NCBI GenBank assembly: GCA_002469605.1
Contig: DKMV01000084.1
Coordinates: forward strand, 471-11,500
Source of the DNA: Leclercia sp. UBA7405
GTDB lineage: Bacteria > Pseudomonadota > Gammaproteobacteria > Enterobacterales > Enterobacteriaceae
Direction of reading: 5' to 3'
Length of the DNA: 11,030 bases
Under the pieces are notes generated by a model. It was given only the letters and a program-made list of their open reading frames with translations, made no database searches and was not told the origin of the DNA. This document shows positions 6,191 to 11,030 of this stretch, piece after piece. The position numbers and the translations under genes are program-made. Positions within the stretch are counted from its first letter, which is position 1, and every line of letters starts with the position of its first letter.

Positions 6191-6209
6191 GGTAAATACT
6201 TACCGGTAA
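6191..6209. promoter_or_regulatory. GGTAA/TTACC site cluster between yhbO and yraR
   Basis: Three copies of the same 5-mer lie within 19 bp: GGTAA (6191-6195), TTACC (6200-6204) and GGTAA (6205-6209). The last two form the perfect palindrome TTACCGGTAA, and the first two form a 14-bp imperfect palindrome. The cluster is 46 bp from the yhbO start and 64 bp from the yraR start, a natural place for a shared operator. I do not recognise the regulator. Confidence 0.4.
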
Positions 6210-6273
6210 CAGACTTCTAAGTGTGGTTGAACAGCGCAGATCCGCAAACGGACTATTCTGCAAAGGGGGCGAA

Positions 6274-6918
6274 ATGAGTCAGGTATTAATAACCGGCGCG
6301 ACCGGTCTGGTGGGTAGCCACCTGCTGCGAATGCTTATCCAGGATAAGCGGGTGAACTACATCGCCGCCCCGACCCGCCGCCCGCTGGGGGATATCGCCG
6401 GCGTTTTTAACCCCCACGATCCCCAGCTTACCGATGCGCTGGCAATGGTAGAGGATCCCATCGATATCGCCTTTTGCTGCCTTGGCACGACCCGCCGCGA
6501 GGCGGGCAGCAAAGAAGCCTTTATCCACGCGGATTACACCCTGGTAATAGATACTGCCCTGACGGCGAAAAAACGCGGGGCTAAACACTTCCTGGTGGTC
6601 AGCTCCATGGGTGCCAGCCCCAGCTCGCCTTTCTTTTACAACAAGGTAAAAGGCAAGATGGAAGAGGCGCTGATTGCGCAGAAGTGGGAGTGGCTGACCA
6701 TCGTTCGCCCGTCGATGCTTCTGGGCGAACGCGAGAAGCACAGGTTTAGCGAGTCGGTTTTTGCGCCGCTGTTTTCACTCCTGCCGGGAAACTGGAAGTC
6801 TATCGACGGGCGTGACGTGGCGAGAGCCATGCTGATCGAGGGGCTGACCCCATCTATTCAGGGGATAAATATAATTCCCTCGGCAAAACTACGTGAAATT
6901 TCAAAAAGCGAGGCGTAA
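6274..6918 (+). CDS. yraR: NAD(P)-binding Rossmann protein YraR (atypical SDR)
   Basis: This 214-residue protein of the HTATIP2-like atypical short-chain dehydrogenase group resembles E. coli YraR. The dinucleotide-binding motif is at the extreme N-terminus, [16 protein letters not shown], with glycines 8, 11 and 14. [17 protein letters not shown] (68-83) is a hallmark of this subgroup. Y122-N-K-V-K126 gives the YxxxK catalytic pair, and the upstream VVSSMGA supplies a serine, so an oxidoreductase reaction is possible; the substrate is unknown. The ATG at 6274 is preceded by AGGGGG (6264-6269). A farther in-frame ATG at 6223 would add 17 residues that run through this ribosome-binding site and are not in E. 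coli. yraQ follows after 38 bp on the same strand, so the pair is probably one operon. Confidence 0.93.
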   Translation: MSQVLITGATGLVGSHLLRMLIQDKRVNYIAAPTRRPLGDIAGVFNPHDPQLTDALAMVEDPIDIAFCCLGTTRREAGSKEAFIHADYTLVIDTALTAKKRGAKHFLVVSSMGASPSSPFFYNKVKGKMEEALIAQKWEWLTIVRPSMLLGEREKHRFSESVFAPLFSLLPGNWKSIDGRDVARAMLIEGLTPSIQGINIIPSAKLREISKSEA

Positions 6919-6922
6919 TATC

Positions 6923-6949
6923 CCCGGGCAAAATTACAACACTCCCGGG
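6923..6949 (+). repeat. Paired CCCGGG blocks before yraQ
   Basis: CCCGGG occurs at 6923-6928 and again at 6944-6949 in the 38-bp gap between yraR and yraQ. In RNA they could pair as a 6-bp GC stem with a 15-base loop. The second block runs into GGGAA, the most likely yraQ ribosome-binding site, so the hairpin would partly cover it. No T run follows, so it is unlikely to be a terminator. Confidence 0.4.
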
Positions 6950-6956
6950 AAATGCT

Positions 6957-7994
6957 ATGGCTGGTCAGTCTTCATCTCAGGCGGTAACACCACTTCAGTG
7001 GTGGAAACCCGCACTCTTTTTCGCCGTCGTTATTATTGGTCTCTGGTATGTGAAATGGCAGCCTTATTACGGCAAAGCCTTCACGGCGGCAGAAACACAC
7101 TCAATTGGTAAATCGATTCTCGGCAACGCAGATAACAGTCCGCTTCAGGCGGCGTGGGATTATGCGCTGGTCTACTTCCTGGCGGTCTGGAAAGCGGCGG
7201 TGCTGGGCGTGCTGCTCGGCTCGCTGGTTCAGGTGCTTATTCCGCGTAACTGGCTGCTGAAGACTTTAGGGCAACCCCGTTTCCAGGGGACGCTGCTGGG
7301 GACCCTCTTCTCACTGCCCGGCATGATGTGCACCTGCTGTGCGGCGCCGGTTACCCCCGGCATGCGCCGCCAACAGGTATCGATGGGCGGCGCGCTGGCG
7401 TTCTGGATGGGCAACCCGCTGCTTAATCCGGCTACGCTGGTGTTTATGGGCTTTGTGCTCGGCTGGCATTTTGCCATTATCCGCCTGGTCGCCGGCCTCG
7501 TAACCGTGCTGGCGGTGGCGACAGTGGTGCAAAAACTGGTGAAGGAGACTGCCGTCAGCGCCGCGCCGCTGGAGGTTGCCCAGCCGGAGCCGCAGGGTAG
7601 TTTCCTCACGCGCTGGGGCAGAGCGTTATGGCAGCTCTTCTGGAGCACCATTCCGGTTTATATTCTGGCGGTGCTGGCGCTCGGCGCGGCGCGCGTCTGG
7701 CTCTTCCCCCATGCGGAGGGGGCTATTGATAACTCGCTGCTATGGGTGATTGGTCTGGCGATTGCCGGGATGCTGTTTGTGATCCCGACGGCGGCAGAAA
7801 TTCCCATCGTCCAGACCATGATGCTGGCCGGAATGGGCACTGCTCCGGCGCTGGCGCTGTTAATTACCCTGCCTGCGGTAAGCCTGCCGTCGCTGGTTAT
7901 GCTGCGTAAATCCTTCCCGGCAAAAGCCCTGTGGCTGACGGGGGCGCTGGTGGCGTTGAGTGGGATGCTGACGGGCGCTATCGCGCTGTTCTGA
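6957..7994 (+). CDS. yraQ: Predicted permease YraQ (ArsP_1/DUF318, UPF0718 family)
   Basis: This 345-residue integral membrane protein belongs to the ArsP_1/DUF318 permease family. Some relatives export trivalent organoarsenicals; the YraQ substrate is not known. Hydrophobic segments are visible near residues 17-33, 66-95, 113-130, 145-170, 172-192, 225-248, 262-283, 286-308 and 324-344, about eight or nine helices. A hydrophilic loop at about 195-220 lies mid-protein. The signature FSLPGMMCTCCAAPVTPGMR has cysteines at 125, 127 and 128. The second-half repeat around VIPTAAEIPIVQTMMLAGMGTAP (275-297) resembles the first-half GALAFWMGNPLLNPATLVFMG, consistent with an internal duplication. The start at 6957 follows CGGGA (6946-6950). 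A nearer out-of-frame ATG at 6952 should not be mistaken for it. It converges with dolP. Confidence 0.93.
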   Translation: MAGQSSSQAVTPLQWWKPALFFAVVIIGLWYVKWQPYYGKAFTAAETHSIGKSILGNADNSPLQAAWDYALVYFLAVWKAAVLGVLLGSLVQVLIPRNWLLKTLGQPRFQGTLLGTLFSLPGMMCTCCAAPVTPGMRRQQVSMGGALAFWMGNPLLNPATLVFMGFVLGWHFAIIRLVAGLVTVLAVATVVQKLVKETAVSAAPLEVAQPEPQGSFLTRWGRALWQLFWSTIPVYILAVLALGAARVWLFPHAEGAIDNSLLWVIGLAIAGMLFVIPTAAEIPIVQTMMLAGMGTAPALALLITLPAVSLPSLVMLRKSFPAKALWLTGALVALSGMLTGAIALF

Positions 7995-7999
7995 AGAGA

Positions 8000-8019
8000 C
8001 CCTCTCCGCAGGGAGAGGG
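8000..8019. repeat. REP-like hairpin between yraQ and dolP, near-copy of the one after mtr
   Basis: CCCTCTCC (8000-8007) and GGAGAGGG (8012-8019) form an 8-bp stem with a 4-base loop, matching the mtr/yhbW hairpin at 624-644 except in and beside the loop. It lies in the 37-bp gap where yraQ and dolP converge. As there, no T run follows on either strand. It is probably a dispersed intergenic palindrome and may serve as a bidirectional 3'-end boundary. Confidence 0.7.
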
Positions 8020-8031
8020 CCGAAGTTGCGG

Positions 8032-8607
8032 TTACTGAATAATGGTAAAGGCGGTGGTGACGTGCTTCACGCCGCTTACCCGGCTGGCGATATCCGCTGC
8101 CGCTTTGCCTTCGCGGTCGGTCACCAGGCCCAGCAGGAACACCTCACCGTTCTCGGTGGTCACTTTCACGTTAGATGATTTCACCTGATCGCTACCCAGC
8201 AGCTGCGAACGCACTTTGGTGGTGATCCAGGTATCCGAAGAGGCGGTGCCCAGACCGATAGGCTGGCCCTGACGCACTTCGTTATAGACTTCGGTGGCAC
8301 CCTCTACGCCCATGGCGATCTGCTTCGCACGGGACGCCAGCTCGGTGTTTGGCGCCTGGCCTGCCAGCAGCACTTTGCCCTGATAAGCGGTGACGTTAAT
8401 ACGCGCTTCTTTCTTAATCTGTTCGTCTTTTGACAAGGCGCTGTTCACGCGCAGCTCCAGCGTACCGTCATCCACCTGGGTTCCTACCGTGCGTGGGTCG
8501 GTCGCCGCTTTGGTGCCCACGGCCGCCGTACCAACCACAGCAGCAGCCACACATCCCTGCAGCAGCAGCGCAGAAATAAGGACTGCGAGGGGCGAAAATG
8601 CCTTCAT
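8032..8607 (-). CDS. dolP: Outer-membrane lipoprotein DolP with two BON domains
   Basis: DolP (formerly YraP) is an outer-membrane lipoprotein that binds anionic phospholipid at the division site. In E. coli it supports envelope integrity, amidase activation and the BAM complex. The 191 residues equal the E. coli length. A lipoprotein signal peptide ends in the lipobox LLQGC, with lipidated C19; residue +2 is V, not D, which fits outer-membrane sorting. BON1 covers roughly 46-114 and BON2 124-190. W127, implicated in membrane binding, is present at SSDTWITT. The ATG at 8607 has AAGGAG, which overlaps the diaA stop region; only 9 bp separate the genes. A possible sigma-E promoter lies inside the end of diaA, in line with known sigma-E control of this gene. 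It converges with yraQ. Confidence 0.97.
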   Translation of the reverse strand: MKAFSPLAVLISALLLQGCVAAAVVGTAAVGTKAATDPRTVGTQVDDGTLELRVNSALSKDEQIKKEARINVTAYQGKVLLAGQAPNTELASRAKQIAMGVEGATEVYNEVRQGQPIGLGTASSDTWITTKVRSQLLGSDQVKSSNVKVTTENGEVFLLGLVTDREGKAAADIASRVSGVKHVTTAFTIIQ

Positions 8608-8616
8608 GTATACTCC

Positions 8617-9207
8617 TTAATCATCCTGGTGAGGGAAAAGCGTGTTATCGATCAGGTCGCATAAGCAGTTCACCGTCAGCATGTGCATCTCATGAATACG
8701 CGCGCTACGGTGAGAAGGAATGCGAATCTCCACGTCCTGCGGGCCCAGCAGCCCGGCCAGCTCGCCACCGTCGTAGCCCGTTAACGCCACGATAGTCATA
8801 TCGCGGGTCACGGCTGCCTCAACGGCTTTGACGATGTCGCGGCTGTTACCCCGGGTCGAAATCGCCAGCAGCACATCACCGGCATGACCTAAGGCACGGA
8901 CTTGCTTGGCATAAATCTCATCGTGAAGACGATCGTTAGCAATCGCTGTTAAGACCACGTTATCGGTATTAAGTGCAATGGCGGGTAAACTTGGGCGCTC
9001 AGTTTCAAAGCGATTGATCATACTGGCAGCAAAATGCTGTGCGTTAGCGGCCGATGTGCCGTTGCCACAACAGAGAATTTTGTTGCCATTGAGCAGGGAC
9101 TGCACCAGCGTCATCGCCGCGCGGGAGATGGCATCCGGCAGCGCTTCTGCCGCGGCAATCTGAGTCTGAATGCTTTCTGTGAAGCAAACCTTAATTCTTT
9201 CGAGCAC
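8617..9207 (-). CDS. diaA: DnaA initiator-associating protein DiaA
   Basis: DiaA is a SIS-domain (phosphosugar isomerase-like) homotetramer that binds several DnaA molecules and promotes timely initiation at oriC. The 196-residue product is almost identical to E. coli DiaA. SIS features are [20 protein letters not shown] (43-62), [16 protein letters not shown] (115-130) and the C-terminal helix [15 protein letters not shown]. Residues L190 and F191, shown in E. coli to matter for DnaA binding, are conserved. The start is GTG at 9207, the same as in E. coli, preceded by AAGGGAT. It follows yraN by 21 bp and precedes dolP by 9 bp, so lpoA, yraN, diaA and dolP read as one operon. It resembles GmhA sedoheptulose isomerases, but length and sequence fit DiaA. 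Confidence 0.98.
   Translation of the reverse strand: MLERIKVCFTESIQTQIAAAEALPDAISRAAMTLVQSLLNGNKILCCGNGTSAANAQHFAASMINRFETERPSLPAIALNTDNVVLTAIANDRLHDEIYAKQVRALGHAGDVLLAISTRGNSRDIVKAVEAAVTRDMTIVALTGYDGGELAGLLGPQDVEIRIPSHRSARIHEMHMLTVNCLCDLIDNTLFPHQDD
8645..8673 (-). promoter_or_regulatory. Candidate sigma-E promoter for dolP inside diaA
   Basis: On the minus strand a -35-like GTGAACTG lies just upstream of a -10-like TCGATAA (8645-8651), with about 14 bases between AACTG and TCGATAA. A start would fall near 8640, about 33 bases before the dolP ATG. The match to the sigma-E consensus (GGAACTT and TCTAA-type) is partial. I report it because sigma-E control of dolP/yraP is established in E. coli. 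Confidence 0.35.
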
Positions 9208-9228
9208 GATATCCCTTAACGATCGGTT

Positions 9229-9624
9229 TTAGGCGTCTTCGCCGAAGGCGTTTTTAAGCCATTCGATGGCGTTTCCGGTGAAGGCTACCACATCGAACCG
9301 GCAATCCACAGTATCAAAGCTCCCATTCTGGCGGCTAAGCCACCACCGGGCGGTTTGTAAGAGTTTTTGCTGCTTGGCACGGGTCACGCTGGCGGCGGCA
9401 CCGCCAAAGCGTGATGACTGGCGGTAACGTACTTCAACAAATACCGTTACCGGGCCCTCCTGCATGATGAGGTCTATCTCACCGCCGCGCCCGCGGACGT
9501 TTGCGGCGATGAAACGCAGTCCTTTGCGCTCCAGCCAGCGACGCGCCTGTAACTCCCACGCATCGCCGGTCTGCTTGCGGCTTAACTGGCCGGGACGATC
9601 TGCCCCTGCTGGTATTTGAGCCAT
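9229..9624 (-). CDS. yraN: YraN, UPF0102 family protein with a nuclease-like fold
   Basis: This 131-residue UPF0102 protein has the same length as E. coli YraN. The family resembles PD-(D/E)xK-type endonucleases such as Holliday-junction resolvases. The core signature is here: [10 protein letters not shown] with E49 and D51, then VFVEVRYR with E64 and R66 in place of the usual lysine (an E-V-R variant of ExK). [16 protein letters not shown] (20-35) and [15 protein letters not shown] are also typical. Enzymatic function is not established. The ATG at 9624 has AGGAAG five bases upstream and lies inside lpoA; the two genes overlap by 43 bp in different frames, so coupled translation is likely. 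diaA follows after 21 bp. Confidence 0.95.
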   Translation of the reverse strand: MAQIPAGADRPGQLSRKQTGDAWELQARRWLERKGLRFIAANVRGRGGEIDLIMQEGPVTVFVEVRYRQSSRFGGAAASVTRAKQQKLLQTARWWLSRQNGSFDTVDCRFDVVAFTGNAIEWLKNAFGEDA

Positions 9625-11030
9625 GATAACTTCCTGTTAATCACGCAGTCCTGTGAGGCGGTCAGATCGCCGGTATTGCCGCTAATTTCGAAGCCCGGCA
9701 CCTGGCGCATCTGGGTGAAGTGGTTAGCCAGCGCCCAGGCGTCAACGCCCATGGCGTAGAGGCGCGCCAGCGAGTAGTCGTTACGTACGTTGCTTAGCGC
9801 CTGCTGCATCAGCGCCGGGTTGCTGCCGGCCAGCATAGGGATCTCGCTGTACTGCAACCCGTCCATCTCCAGACGGAAATCCGGGCCGGCGGTGCCCTGC
9901 GCGCTGCGGGAGCTGGCATACAGGTTAACGCCGCTCTGGCTGCCGTTGCGCATGGCGATCATCGGTTTGATAAAGGCGATCTCTTCCGGAGTGGCGACGA
10001 TATAGGCCGCATCCACGTTGCCACCGCCGCTGATCTGCGCATCGGTGGGTGGCGCCGGAATGTTCAGCCCGCCAATGGTCACACCCTGCTGCTGCGGCAG
10101 ACTGGCGGAGACCGGGCTACCGTTCAGGGCGATGCCTGCACCGCCGTTGACGCCGGCACGCAGCTCTGAGCTGGAGCCAAATTTCTGCTGCAGCACCACG
10201 CCGCCGCCAAGTTGCTGCCACTCTTCGGCAAAGGCTTTAGCCACGCGGTCGCCCAGCGTGCTGCGTGGGATCAGCAACAGCGGCGCCTGCTTGCCCTGCT
10301 CGTGAATATGACGCGCCGCATCGCGGGCTTCATCTTCCGGCGAAAGGGCGAAGTAGCAGATATTGGCACGGTTCTGCACCTGCTCCGGCTGGTTAAGGGC
10401 CAGCACGTTCAGGGGCGTATTGCTCCTTAACAGCTCTTCGACGTTGTTTTTCAGCAGCGGCCCGACCACGATGCTGGCTCCATCCTGCTGGACCTGAGCC
10501 AGAACCTGGTCCAGGGGCTGAGCGCTGGTGTCGTAAATTTTCAGTTCTGCGCCCGGCGCTGCTGCAGTCTGCGGCTGGACCGGCGCCTGCGGCTGTTCAG
10601 CAACGGCCGGAGAGGTTTCGGCTGCCGCCGGTGCGGCCTCTGCTGGCTCAGCAGCAGGCGCGGCATCTGACGTCGGCGCTTCGGCCTGCGGATCCGCGGT
10701 AGGGGCCTGCACGGGGTTTTGCATCGTTCCCTGCTGCTGGTTCGCCGTCAGGTCGCTGGTTTCCACCGCAGAGGGGCTGACCACGTCCCCGGCGTTGGCG
10801 GCCTGCGCAACCTGAGCAGGAACGGCGTTGCCGCTAACCGGGGCAGTACCGTTTTTAGCCGCTTCAAACCCCTGCTGAATGGCGCGGCCAAAGACGGCGG
10901 CCTGACCGTTGAGGGGCAGCAGCAGTGCGATTTTGCTGGTCGAAACGGGCTTAAAGTTCTGCACGTTGACCAGTTGCGTCGGTAGCATTTTGGCACCCGG
11001 ATTGTTCGGATAGCGGGTCTGCCAGTCGCT
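9582..11030 (-). CDS. lpoA: LpoA, outer-membrane lipoprotein activator of PBP1A (5' end outside the window)
   Basis: LpoA (formerly YraM) is an outer-membrane lipoprotein that reaches through the periplasm to stimulate the peptidoglycan synthase PBP1A. The window shows 482 codons of the C-terminal portion (E. coli LpoA has about 678). The signal peptide, lipobox and most of the TPR-like N-terminal domain are outside. The frame continues past the methionine at 10988 (…[12 protein letters not shown]), so that is not the start. The visible domain has the periplasmic-binding-protein (LivJ-like) fold: [66 protein letters not shown] and [21 protein letters not shown] low-complexity Ala/Pro/Gln-rich insert (10548-10850) divides it. 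The last 43 bp overlap yraN. It is the upstream gene of lpoA-yraN-diaA-dolP; its promoter is not in view. Confidence 0.97.
   Translation of the reverse strand, partial: SDWQTRYPNNPGAKMLPTQLVNVQNFKPVSTSKIALLLPLNGQAAVFGRAIQQGFEAAKNGTAPVSGNAVPAQVAQAANAGDVVSPSAVETSDLTANQQQGTMQNPVQAPTADPQAEAPTSDAAPAAEPAEAAPAAAETSPAVAEQPQAPVQPQTAAAPGAELKIYDTSAQPLDQVLAQVQQDGASIVVGPLLKNNVEELLRSNTPLNVLALNQPEQVQNRANICYFALSPEDEARDAARHIHEQGKQAPLLLIPRSTLGDRVAKAFAEEWQQLGGGVVLQQKFGSSSELRAGVNGGAGIALNGSPVSASLPQQQGVTIGGLNIPAPPTDAQISGGGNVDAAYIVATPEEIAFIKPMIAMRNGSQSGVNLYASSRSAQGTAGPDFRLEMDGLQYSEIPMLAGSNPALMQQALSNVRNDYSLARLYAMGVDAWALANHFTQMRQVPGFEISGNTGDLTASQDCVINRKLSWLKYQQGQIVPAS
10548..10850 (-). other. Ala/Pro/Gln-rich low-complexity linker within LpoA
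   Basis: About 100 residues between FEAAKNG and AELKIYD are dominated by A, P, Q, E, T and S (for example [20 protein letters not shown]). There are short imperfect repeats of the [15 protein letters not shown] kind and GC-rich codons. The flanking sequences align closely with E. coli LpoA as I recall it, but this stretch differs in both length and sequence. It is probably a flexible, fast-changing surface loop or linker. Confidence 0.7.

Noticed and set aside
6286..6741. 151-codon minus-strand open frame opposite yraR
   Set aside because: The yraR Rossmann motifs are intact on the other strand; the antisense product resembles nothing.
1..11030. Mobile element, phage, toxin-antitoxin, CRISPR, tRNA or rRNA gene
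   Set aside because: I saw no matching proteins, repeat arrays or RNA gene signatures; gene order is ancestral for the family.

Overview
This window is chromosomal core DNA from a member of the Enterobacteriaceae, close to Escherichia, Enterobacter and Klebsiella. Every gene is recognisable. Both the order (mtr, yhbW, ubiV, ubiU, ubiT, yhbS, yhbQ, yhbP, yhbO, yraR, yraQ, dolP, diaA, yraN, lpoA) and nearly all protein lengths match what I recall of E. coli K-12, here read in the opposite orientation. The DNA is GC-rich with even codon use. I see no insertion sequence, phage gene, tRNA, rRNA, CRISPR array or sign of recent transfer. The genus cannot be fixed from the sequence alone.

Layout. 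Positions 1-607 hold the 3' half of the tryptophan permease gene mtr (+). Positions 662-3631 hold a minus-strand set, ubiU-ubiV-yhbW. UbiU and UbiV are the Fe-S partners for oxygen-independent hydroxylation in ubiquinone synthesis, and YhbW is a luciferase-like flavoprotein. A 220-bp divergent control region (3632-3851) separates ubiU from ubiT (+), which encodes the SCP2-type accessory protein of the same pathway. ubiT overlaps yhbS (+, acetyltransferase). Then come yhbQ (-, GIY-YIG), yhbP (+, flavin-binding-like split barrel), yhbO (-, DJ-1/PfpI deglycase), yraR (+, NAD(P)-binding) and yraQ (+, ArsP-type permease). Positions 8032-11030 hold a minus-strand operon, lpoA-yraN-diaA-dolP. It combines activation of the peptidoglycan synthase PBP1A, a predicted nuclease, a DnaA regulator and an outer-membrane BON lipoprotein.

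The non-coding DNA is where most of the second-look signals are. The ubiU/ubiT gap carries two FNR-like sites sharing TTGATTTA. Each is placed about 41.5 bp from the start predicted by a nearby -10 element, and a perfect 17-bp palindrome of unknown owner lies between them. Other gaps carry a 12-bp inverted repeat that includes the yhbW ribosome-binding site, near-identical GGGAGAGGG hairpins in the two convergent gaps, an 8-bp inverted repeat between yhbQ and yhbP, and a GGTAA/TTACC cluster between yhbO and yraR. Two convergent gene pairs overlap tail to tail. No gap exceeds 300 bp. I found no evidence of a wholly new multi-gene system; the best candidates for new biology are regulatory.
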